From Hepatocystis sp. ex Piliocolobus tephrosceles (Eukaryota > Apicomplexa > Aconoidasida > Haemosporida > Plasmodiidae): a stretch of 13,486 nucleotides of DNA. The notes below the pieces were generated by a model that searched no databases, was not told the DNA's origin, and saw only the letters and a program-made list of their open reading frames with translations. The stretch's first letter is position 1. Each line of letters starts with the position of its first letter. The stretch covers positions 467 to 13,952 of the forward strand of contig CABPSV020000541.1 of NCBI GenBank assembly GCA_902459845.2, given 5' to 3'. Below are positions 7,201-13,486 of the stretch, in pieces. Made by a program: the position numbers and the translations under genes.

Positions 7201-8129
7201 AAGAAAAAGAAAATGATAAAATAATAAAACTATTTTTAAACAATCTTGATACATCTAAAAAAAATAGAGATTTATATAGCACCTACTTTTTAAATTCATT
7301 TATCAACAAAAAAATTGTAAATCCTAAAAATTCATATAATTTTAGAAAAATAGTAAAAAAAAAAGAATTAACAGATTTCCAGTACTTCTCTTCTTCAGAT
7401 GAAAAGGAACAAAAAAAAAAAAATATATTTGTTTTTTATAATTTTTATATGAATGAAAATAAGGATAAGTATCGGATAGAAATAAATAAGGAGAAAATGA
7501 AACGGTGGGGTTGTCCGAACATGCCTCTTAACGATTGCAATAGCTGTAATAACTGTAGTAGCCATAGTAGCTATAGTAGCCATAGTAGCCATAGTAGCCA
7601 TAGTAGCCATAGTAGCCATAGTAGCCATAGTAGCCATAGTAGCCATAGTAGCCATAGTAGCCATAGTAGCCATAGTAGCTATAGTAGTGATAATAACAAT
7701 AACATTTTTTCATCACCCAATGCAAACAAACATGAGCCAGAACAGCATTATGAAAAAAAAAACTGCCACAGTTTGATCAGTGGTAATGATTGTACGCAGT
7801 TAACAAATAAAAATAACAAATTTTCCAATTTATTATTTAATCCTATATTGTTAATAAATAAAGAAAAAAAACTAGGGGAATTAGTATCTACAATACCCCA
7901 TTATATTAAATCACAAAAAATATATACCCCCTATAAAAAACTACCAAAAAATAAAAATTATTTAAATACCTTGCAAAAATATAGAACTGAATTATGGCAA
8001 AAGAAATATGAAGAATTTTTAAATCATATGGATAAGCGACATATCATTGATTCGGATTTATTTAGTGAAATATGTTATTTCCCTTTGTGGCTTTTGAATT
8101 ATGTGAACGATTTGTTTGAATGTTTGTAA
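4206..8129 (+). CDS. Sir2B: Sir2B, SIRT6/7-like NAD-dependent protein deacylase
   Basis: A nuclear sirtuin that removes acyl groups from histone lysines using NAD. In P. falciparum, Sir2B helps silence telomeric and virulence gene families. The 1307-aa length is near that of known Plasmodium Sir2B. The start at 4206 is preferred over ATG 4152 because MSCTNYASRLS...GP matches the SIRT6 amino terminus. NAD-binding GAGIS is at residues 53-57, followed by LPDFRGPSGIW. A ~215-residue insertion rich in Lys, Asn and Ser (about 78-292) interrupts the catalytic domain. It resumes with LPTKAH, QNID at 320-323, catalytic His340 (EIHGN) and zinc cysteines 348, 351, 373 and 384, with the same spacing as SIRT6. 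LGSTF and LINYQKS follow, and the domain ends near 480. The carboxyl-terminal ~830 residues hold a hydrophobic stretch (482-508), conserved-looking beta-rich blocks, a four-cysteine cluster (835-849) and Asn/Ser, CNNLLDQS and HSS repeats. No introns are needed. It converges on the cwf18 gene downstream. Confidence 0.93.
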   Translation: MSCTNYASRLSKTDSKGPWGGEEYFEDEKEEAKKIKELIEKIKTSKYIVVHAGAGISTSSGLPDFRGPSGIWTNEYMQNIKYKKEIKNKKRQSPQLKIKQEKKKKIVQKIAQNIVQKIAQNIVQKIVTSDSQEIYQDSDTSLKYSYNNDNKKTNFNSVKKEKVKDSTEQNKIHTCSVKIEPSTNGNKIFKTSNELSNNNTNLNNNVNLLNPLDSNRHIVLDDDNNGDSCNDPNKYLIHIEKETPNSNNLQLNKTGSKIVNNNLLDMDSKKYKTKYFKSDYVKYGNKAKKVVDFHLALPTKAHIMIKELIKKNVVKFLIIQNIDALHYRCGMNFSKVSEIHGNIFVERCDFCGRRFLRDFIVTTISFKPTGSLCFLCSFPPAGICTDVLLDWEDTYEPFFHLNSIEHSKKADLHLCLGSTFYIGPAAKYVSKNNFANINSYSCLINYQKSFLSKEVDLNLHSNINTIADYIIKQLGLNPLCIRKTLIIVLCCPLLLFEIFFHSMITIENVNKKNKNDLDICSSIDKSNEFTDTKKEDIQIMTRKNNVNNTIHMLNDLTSKSNCIDKNKKYNNIDQTCYDGSTYDYNRMLEENESRCLRKHTEKFANKKQSFLIKCSMIKNIRTDCYNSNTIIIINVNKTQGIWLIKTSYTCLLKVELWYNSYFFLKLKYNENCDVVKLNAWAVDVAYTYGDDVDYFDTNNNNSSNSSSNSSSNNNNNSNSSSNSSNNNNSSNSSSNSSNNNNNNNNNSNSSSNSSSNNNNNNSSSNSSSNNNNNNSNSSSNNNKHMDNDHINTGNNCKKFDLENNKNISFICSEKDNTSSFDNNQNVCFKDDDVECSVCNGSIEKCNKTCTNRIKYNFKEYIISEILNKHVYVGCSPNNVQTPKKKVQLVAFLSNSCNNLLDQSCNNLLDQSCNNLLDQSCNNLLDNSCNNLLDHSCNNLLHNNTISDKTIKHNSPKNKRHDSDNKYKPFELSYPLKLLYNLFCIAYKFKKKKKNTTEKEEKENDKIIKLFLNNLDTSKKNRDLYSTYFLNSFINKKIVNPKNSYNFRKIVKKKELTDFQYFSSSDEKEQKKKNIFVFYNFYMNENKDKYRIEINKEKMKRWGCPNMPLNDCNSCNNCSSHSSYSSHSSHSSHSSHSSHSSHSSHSSHSSHSSHSSHSSYSSDNNNNIFSSPNANKHEPEQHYEKKNCHSLISGNDCTQLTNKNNKFSNLLFNPILLINKEKKLGELVSTIPHYIKSQKIYTPYKKLPKNKNYLNTLQKYRTELWQKKYEEFLNHMDKRHIIDSDLFSEICYFPLWLLNYVNDLFECL
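4524..4590 (+). repeat. In-frame IVQKIAQN repeat in the Sir2B insertion
   Basis: A repeat of about 24 bp (ATAGTACAAAAAATAGCACAAAAC-like) occurs nearly three times inside the insertion of the sirtuin domain. It encodes alternating IVQKIAQN units, which could form a short amphipathic helix. Confidence 0.8.
6297..6551 (+). repeat. 85-codon Asn/Ser tract of only AAT and AGT
   Basis: Residues 698-782 of Sir2B are exclusively Asn and Ser, and every codon is AAT or AGT, which differ by one base. It separates a beta-rich block ending near residue 697 from the rest of the carboxyl-terminal region. The other frames and the opposite strand also stay open (poly-Leu, poly-Ile/Val, Ile/Thr), a side effect of the two-triplet composition. 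Confidence 0.92.
6891..7034 (+). repeat. 24-bp tandem repeat encoding CNNLLDQS
   Basis: Six head-to-tail 24-bp units in frame in Sir2B, encoding the octapeptide CNNLLDQS. Units 4 and 5 end in NS and HS, and the sixth is diverged (CNNLLHNN). The first three units are nearly identical at the DNA level, which suggests recent duplication. One cysteine recurs every eight residues. Confidence 0.93.
7563..7688 (+). repeat. 9-bp tandem repeat encoding His-Ser-Ser
   Basis: Fourteen 9-bp units (CATAGTAGC) in frame in Sir2B from residue 1120: HSS, YSS, eleven HSS, YSS. The tract directly follows a small cysteine cluster (NSCNNC). Histidine every three residues could bind metal, but that is inference. 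Confidence 0.92.
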
Positions 8130-8370
8130 CAGCTACCTATGTGTACGTAGGCACATATGCCGTATGTATGCAATAAAATACAACATTTTTCCTCATTTTT
8201 AATTTATTATTTTATTATATATTTTTATATTTATGTGTTTTTGCGTGTTTTTATTTTATTATTTTTTTTTTTTTTTTTTAACATCTGTTATTTTTATTTA
8301 ACCGACATGCTGTCGAATATTTTGTTTTTTTTTGTTGTTTTGTGAATCTATAATTTTAGCTTTAAACTAA

Positions 8371-8449
<79 letters not shown>

Positions 8450-8747
8450 GGTACATATATAAATAAAAACGAAAAAAAAAAAAATATATGGTTAATTATG
8501 TAATCGACAACATATGAATATACGTGTACTTACACGCTTAAAGTTGTAAGTAATAATATTATGTAAAGATTTGAAATAATAAATCAAACTTGTTGGTATG
8601 TATAAAAGCATCAATAACTGTTCAAAGTGGTTAGTATAATATATATGTATATATTAACATGTGTCACACATATATAAAGTATTAACAGCACATTATTCAA
8701 AAATAACGCCTTTGTTTTGCGTTCTTCTAAAAAAAAAAAAAAAAAAA

Positions 8748-8785
<38 letters not shown>

Positions 8786-8847
8786 GAGTTTGAGAATATG
8801 TTTAAATGTGCTCGCCCCTATGCCAGCACTGTCACCAACTCACCCAC
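8130..8847. other. Convergent intergenic region with long A tract and (TA)n
   Basis: A stretch of 718 bases between the stop codons of Sir2B (plus) and the cwf18 gene (minus). It holds a 76-base pure A run (8372-8447), a second A run (about 8730-8750) leading into (TA)n (8753-8784), and T tracts. The 3' untranslated regions and polyadenylation sites of both genes must lie here. No gene is visible, and the short open frames at 8157-8345 and 8661-8882 are low-complexity. Confidence 0.65.
8372..8447 (+). repeat. 76-base A homopolymer
   Basis: A pure A run downstream of Sir2B. Its true length is uncertain because such runs are prone to sequencing and assembly error. It is not coding in any supported frame. 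Confidence 0.9.
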
Positions 8848-9291
8848 TTAATCCGAATCGTCCATTTCATCTAAATTTGTAAGTGCTTGGTTTAAAAGGT
8901 GCCCAAATTTTGGGTAATTTTTTTCGTCAAAATTTAGTGTTGTTGTTTTTTCTTTATCATTTTCTTCATCTTGTTCATTAACAAGTTTATTATTTTTACT
9001 TTCATTGATTTTTTTTTTGATTAATTCGATTACAGCTTTATCAGTCTTTTTTGATAAAATATTTAACTTTTTTTGTAAATCTCTTTTCAAATCAATATTA
9101 ATATTTTTTGCGCTGATCTGATCTAATATATTACCTTGAAATACATTTTTTAATTGTTCTTCTAAATCATCATTTAACTTTTGCTCATATTCTTCTATGT
9201 CAGGACAACGCACGCATGATTTTTTAAGTTCTTTATTTACTGGAATGTAGTTATAAAATTTTAAATTTTCATAGCCTTTTATTTCTTTCAT
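8848..9291 (-). CDS. cwf18: cwf18/CCDC12-family pre-mRNA splicing factor
   Basis: A 147-aa protein resembling the cwf18 family (human CCDC12), a small component associated with the Prp19/Cdc5-type spliceosome complex in the nucleus. The family signature is seen twice. An amino-terminal LKFYNYIPVNKELKK (about residues 10-24) corresponds to the RFRNYVPEDEDLKK-like motif. The core DLKRDLQKKLNILSKKTDKA, followed by a VIELIKKKI helix, lies at about residues 68-96. The carboxyl end is acidic and finishes in DDSD, as in the human protein. The charged helices suggest a coiled coil. It is shorter than human CCDC12 mainly at the amino terminus. An in-frame TAG lies four codons upstream of the ATG, so this is the first usable start unless an upstream exon exists. 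It converges with Sir2B and lies tail-to-head with LAP5, about 1.06 kb away. Confidence 0.85.
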   Translation of the reverse strand: MKEIKGYENLKFYNYIPVNKELKKSCVRCPDIEEYEQKLNDDLEEQLKNVFQGNILDQISAKNINIDLKRDLQKKLNILSKKTDKAVIELIKKKINESKNNKLVNEQDEENDKEKTTTLNFDEKNYPKFGHLLNQALTNLDEMDDSD

Positions 9292-9300
9292 TGTGGTAAA

Positions 9301-9360
9301 CGGCTATATAACAAAACGACTATATAACAAAACGGTTATATAATAAAACGGCTATGTGAC
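9301..9360 (+). repeat. 16-bp tandem repeat just upstream of cwf18 gene
   Basis: Four consecutive 16-bp units of CGGCTATATAACAAAA with small changes (CGAC, CGGT, CTATGTGAC), starting at 9301, 9317, 9333 and 9349. The array begins nine bases upstream of the cwf18 start codon and so would lie in its leader or promoter on the minus strand. Each unit carries a TATATA-like core. Confidence 0.85.
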
Positions 9361-9518
9361 AAGTTCATATGTCTTGCATGGAAAGGAAGAAAGCGATAAG
9401 TCCAAAACGTTTTTAATTAATCTGGTATATCTCTTTTTTTTTATATATTGTAGTTCTCTCATAATGTATATAACATATTTGTTTTGTTTAAAAAAGAAGG
9501 AAAAAAAAAAAAAATAAA

Positions 9519-9595
9519 TAAAAATAGTACGTTCAAAATGAAAAAGAATAAGAGTCCTTTTATCCACAATTTTTATATAATATAAATGGCATGTT

Positions 9596-9636
<41 letters not shown>

Positions 9637-9862
9637 TCCACAATGTATGATAAAAATGATATGTTCAAAATAAAAAAAAAAAAAAAAAAAAGTCATTTAA
9701 TCCACAACATAAGATAAAAATGGTACGTTCGAAAAAAGAGAAAAAAAATATATATATAATCTACAATATACGATAAAAATGGAACGTTCGAAAATAAAAA
9801 AAAAATAATAAACTGTAGTCTACAATTTATGATAAAAATAGAACGTTCAAAAAAAAAAGTAA
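9519..9862 (+). repeat. Degenerate ~60-bp repeat with AYGTTC boxes
   Basis: Six diverged units share a GATAAAAATGGTACGTTCRAAAA-like box followed by an A-rich spacer and TCCACAAT or TCTACAAT. The ACGTTC/ATGTTC boxes begin at 9529, 9591, 9661, 9725, 9784 and 9843, with spacings of 62, 70, 64, 59 and 59 bases. The A tracts vary in length between units (about 9 to 34). No coding frame runs through it. Confidence 0.75.
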
Positions 9863-10031
9863 CTTAAGCAACATAAGCAATTTGAGGAATTAATTTTTTT
9901 TTTTTTTTTCCATGCCAACACACACGTTATGAAATTATGTTTATATAACTCAAATGAAAGAATAAAATGTCGTATGTGTTATATAATTTTAGAAGCTAAA
10001 GAGGCACGCGTTCTCTCATGCGTGAACATAT

Positions 10032-10199
10032 AAACATATACATATAAACATATACATATAAACATATACATATAAACATATACATATAAACATGTACATA
10101 TAAACATATACATATAAACATGTACATATAAACATGTACATATAAACATATACATATAAACATGTACATATAAATATGTACATATAAACATGTACATAT
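10032..10199 (+). repeat. 14-bp tandem repeat downstream of LAP5
   Basis: Twelve perfect-period 14-bp units. Six are AAACATATACATAT and six carry GTAC in the middle (AAACATGTACATAT, one with AAAT). In order the types are A A A A G A G G A G G G. The array lies between the LAP5 stop and the cwf18 gene. The antisense open frames through it (Tyr/Met/Val/Cys-rich) reflect the repeat only. Confidence 0.92.
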
Positions 10200-10352
10200 A
10201 TATGAGTATATACGTACACCATAATCACATCCAACGTTTGTAAGTCGAACCAACACACAACCCCACCAGCTTAAAAATGGTAAACAGTCACAAATAACAC
10301 TGCAAAGGAATAAAAAAGGGAACGTAGATAATACCTACACCATATCCACCAT

Positions 10353-12948
10353 TCAGTTATGAAGAAATATAATTTGTATTGATTGTATAACCGTTTTTGT
10401 ATTTGTAGTTATTTCTAATGTTTTATTTTTGGATATAAAAACATTAGAAGTAACTTTGGTATATTGTTTTGGTTTTAAAAACATATTATTTATAAACATT
10501 TCTCCATTCAATTGAATAGAGTTGATTTCTTGATTTCCAGTGGGTGAACCTATTTCGATTGCTACATAATATGTACCTTCATGTAATAAATCGATAGACC
10601 AAGTATTAGTTGTATCACATGATATACTATCATTATTAACATTGTCTATACAGTCATTTGGGAAAAAAGAAATACCTGTATGATCTATATCTTTTTTATC
10701 TAATTGTGGCCATTCGATAGGAGTAGGTAACTTTTTCCAACCATAATTTAGAATACCTTGTTTTTGTTTCAATAATCCATTATCTACGATCCAACTTAAT
10801 GGTTTAGATGATATATGAATATTTTTACTTTTAAAATATATATTAATTTCATGTTCATTTTTTTTTTCTAAATCTGTTTCCTCTTCTTTGCCATAAGTAC
10901 ATGGAATACCATAAAAATTTATATTACCACCTACTTCTTCTTTTTTTGTGTCATTTTTTTTTGCATCATTTTTTTTTGCATCATTTTTTTTTGCATCATT
11001 TACTTTGGATATAACTATTTTAATATTTTTTGTTTTAATTGGCATGTTTAATTTATAATGGTGATGTCCAGGAGAAATAGTAAAAATCTGAGGTTGTTTT
11101 ATGTTGTCAAAATATAAGGATAATTCTGTTATGCTACTTGTTTCAGTTAAATCTGAATCTGTTATTAACGGTTTAAAAGTAAATGAATATATATCTATAT
11201 CGTATTTAAAAGTTATAGTCATATATTGTCCTAACGATTTACCTTCTGCTACTTTCCATGTACCATATTCTTTATTATCATTAAATCCACTAAATCCTGC
11301 ATTACAGTTAAATTTGTCTGAAACATAGGAAGAAGCATAACACGAATTAAAATATGGTGAATTCGTAAGAGATACAACTTGTACATATCCTTTACAATTA
11401 TTAATAGATTGTAATTCGTTTTGTACAACAAAAATAAGAAAAGGAACTGGTTTTTCATTTTTTATTATTACATCTCCATCAAAATAATCAGAATAATAAA
11501 TACTATATATTTTTTGTTCAGATACTTTACTATTATTTTCATCCATTTTGTATATAGACAATGTTTCGTTTGTATTTATAAAATTATTTTTATTTATATC
11601 ATTTAATGGAACCATTTTTCCATCTTTTGGTATGGCTATAAATACTTTACTAAACGTATTTATTCGAAATGTTATTATACCATTTTTATTTGTACTACTA
11701 TCAGTTTTATCATCATATTTTGTTCGTATTGCTTTTGATCGTTCATATATACTAGGAATGTCATTAACAAAATAATTAAAATGATTGATATATGCATATT
11801 CCCCATTTTCAAGTAACATAAGCTCATATTCATCTCCTTTCAATTCAGTTATATGTAAAGGTGTAGTTACATTACCTTGATAAAAATAACTATCTTGTAT
11901 TATCTCTTCTTTTATTATTTTTTTGGATTTCCAAAATAATATAATATGAGCCAAATCAGGATTTTCATATTTAACAGTACTTAAATGAAAATATTCTACT
12001 CGAAATTTATATTTTTTACCTCCTTTTAAATATAATTCTTCTGAAAAAGATTTATGTACTTGTGCATTCATTTTTTCAATTGGTAATACATGTACTGGTC
12101 TCATTTCTTCTGATTCTTCTTCTCTAGGATTTGGCATATTATGTATAATAATTGGAGTATTATCTAAATAAATTCGAACCCCACAATCATGTTCTACTGA
12201 TATTGTATACATATCTGTTTGTGGTATTTTTAAATACCCATCCCATCGGATTGAAAAATGTTGATAAGGTATATTTTCAACAGGTACACCTGTATCCCAA
12301 ATAAAATTTATATATTTATCATTAACAATAGATAAAGGATATCCTGAAAAATAAGCATTGTCATAATAACTACCAATTAAACCATCTGCTCTATCTTCTA
12401 CTGCATATCCTTTTAAAATAGAACAATTTTTTTTATTTTCTAAAAAAAATTTCTTATTTATTTCAACTTCATCTTCTAATTCAATAATATTGTTTTCAAT
12501 ATTACTAATAGAAGATGCTTGTAATAATAACTTATTTATTTGTCTACTTACATTTTTAGCTATATCATTTATCTCATGTATTTTACTATTTACTAACTCA
12601 GACGTTGTACCACATATCTCTTCATACTTCTCATATATACCTACTAACCTTTTATGCTCTAAATCTAATTTTGTTACAGCAGATCTCAAATTTATTGATT
12701 TCGATCGAAAAAATATTCTGGCTTTTGATCTTACAATATCATAATTAATTACACCTTTACAATATTCCCAATCCCTTGTTCCCTTTCCTATTAACTGTAC
12801 TTCTACATAACACCACTCTCTTCCTGTTACTCCATTAGGGTCTGTCGATTTCGTGCAGTCTGTGTATGTTTGGTCATCTTGTACAAATGCCGCCGCACAC
12901 AAACGACCGTCAACAGTTTTTCTGTGTTGTTGTCGATACTCTGTCAGT

Positions 12949-12992
<44 letters not shown>

Positions 12993-13190
12993 AATGAGCA
13001 AATGAAACACGCATTCATACACACGCATAGTTGTTTTGCAAAAAAATTGTGTACAAATATACACTCATATATTATTTCTATTTTTAGTATTTTTTTTTTT
13101 TACTTTTAAATTTTCTTTATCATAGTCTTCACCACGACATTTGTAAATGAGAAAGGCAAATGTAAACCAAACGGAGAAAACCCAATTCAT
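10353..13190 (-). CDS. LAP5: LAP5/FNPA-like secreted adhesive protein (FN2 + PA14)
   Basis: This is a member of the LCCL/lectin adhesive-like (CCp) group, secreted multi-domain proteins of gametocytes and mosquito-stage parasites that form surface complexes and, in rodent malaria, are needed for sporozoite formation. Two exons are inferred: 13104-13190 (ATG at 13190, 29 codons) and 10353-12950, joined in phase 0 across a 153-bp intron, giving 894 aa. Exon 1 encodes a signal peptide (MNWVFSVWFTFAFLIY). A fibronectin type II module follows at about residues 44-95, with four cysteines and the WCYVE and W-x-YC features. Then come a coiled-coil-like stretch (about 115-200) and a PA14 domain (about 217-385, GLIGSYYDN...IRWDGYLKIP). 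The carboxyl half is beta-rich, with a discoidin-like segment (about 548-720) holding an NDAKK repeat, and a final galactose-binding-like segment. I see no LCCL domain, as recalled for FNPA. The domain order makes LAP5 more likely than the related CCp5/LAP3. Confidence 0.9.
10947..11000 (-). repeat. In-frame NDAKK repeat in LAP5
   Basis: About three and a half 15-bp units encode NDAKK (the last NDTKK) at residues about 679-696 of LAP5. They sit in a predicted surface loop between two beta strands of the discoidin-like segment. The near-identical DNA of the units points to recent slippage expansion. Confidence 0.85.
12951..13103 (-). other. LAP5 intron 1
   Basis: On the minus strand the intron begins GTAAAAAAAA at 13103 and ends in a T tract of about 38 bases and TAG at 12951. 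The phase-0 junction joins the signal-peptide exon to the exon beginning Lys-Leu-Thr-Glu. The in-frame TAG formed by the acceptor itself shows that the main exon cannot extend further upstream. Confidence 0.85.
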
Positions 13191-13269
13191 AGTATTATTA
13201 TAGACGGCATTACTTTTGAGAAAAAAAAAAAAACCTACTTACTATTTACTAGTTACTAGGTAAAACCTA

Positions 13270-13486
13270 CTTACTACTTACTACTTACTACTTACTACTT
13301 ACTACTTACTACTTACTACTTACTACTTACTACTTACTACTTACTACTTACTACTTACTACTTACTACTTACTACTTACTACTTACTACTTACTACTTAC
13401 TACTTACTACTTACTACTTACTACTTACTACTTACTACTTACTACTTACTACTTACTACTTACTACTTACTACTTACTACTTACTA
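13270..13486 (+). repeat. Perfect 7-bp satellite (CTTACTA)n upstream of LAP5
   Basis: Thirty-one uninterrupted copies of CTTACTA run to the last base of the window, so the true length is unknown. Diverged versions (ACTTACTATTTACTAGTTACTAGG) precede it from about 13235. On the LAP5 strand the unit reads TAGTAAG. It starts about 80 bases upstream of the LAP5 start codon. The period equals that of the Plasmodium telomere repeat, but the sequence differs. Confidence 0.95.

Noticed and set aside
7395..7725. Antisense Met-Ala-Thr and Tyr-Gly-Tyr repeat frames
   Set aside because: They are shadows of the 9-bp His-Ser-Ser array in Sir2B.
8157..8882. Two short plus-strand frames in the convergent region (8157-8345 and 8661-8882)
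   Set aside because: They are made of T-rich, poly-A and (TA)n DNA, and the second overlaps the cwf18 stop region antisense.
9979..10258. Three overlapping minus-strand frames rich in Tyr, Met, Val and Cys
   Set aside because: They are the three readings of a 14-bp array whose unit lacks stops. There is no supporting unique sequence.
13270..13486. Telomere or subtelomere boundary
   Set aside because: The unit CTTACTA is not the Plasmodium telomere heptamer (GGGTTYA), and the flanking genes are core chromosomal genes.

Overview
The window looks like nuclear DNA of a malaria parasite (Plasmodium or a very close relative). Non-coding DNA is extremely A+T-rich, with long homopolymer and (TA)n tracts. 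Proteins are rich in Asn and Lys and carry low-complexity insertions. Introns are short with GT...AG ends. Two genes, Sir2B and LAP5/FNPA, are of recognisably Plasmodium type. From memory, the same two genes lie almost side by side on P. falciparum chromosome 14, so this is probably a syntenic core (non-subtelomeric) locus. The species cannot be fixed from the sequence alone.

Layout: (1) 96-2702, plus strand: a gene split into at least nine exons that I reconstructed by splice-site and phase matching. It encodes a ~248-residue NSE2/MMS21-type SUMO E3 ligase with a complete SP-RING. (2) 2703-4205: intergenic and leader DNA with a 12-bp minisatellite. (3) 4206-8129, plus strand: a single-exon Sir2B, a SIRT6/7-like deacetylase of 1307 aa with a large insertion inside its catalytic domain and four separate in-frame repeat tracts. 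(4) 8130-8847: the convergent 3' region, with a 76-base A tract. (5) 8848-9291, minus strand: a small cwf18/CCDC12-family splicing factor. (6) 9292-10352: repeat-rich intergenic DNA with three different arrays. (7) 10353-13190, minus strand: LAP5/FNPA, a secreted adhesive protein in two exons whose first exon carries the signal peptide. (8) 13191-13486: upstream DNA of LAP5 ending in a perfect 7-bp array that runs off the window.

The four genes do not form a pathway. They cover SMC5/6-linked sumoylation, telomeric chromatin silencing, pre-mRNA splicing and sexual-stage surface adhesion. I see no new multi-gene system. The most distinctive features are the many unrelated short-period tandem arrays (periods 7, 9, 12, 14, 16, 24 and about 60 bp) packed into 13.5 kb, the split architecture of Sir2B, and the finely divided NSE2 gene.
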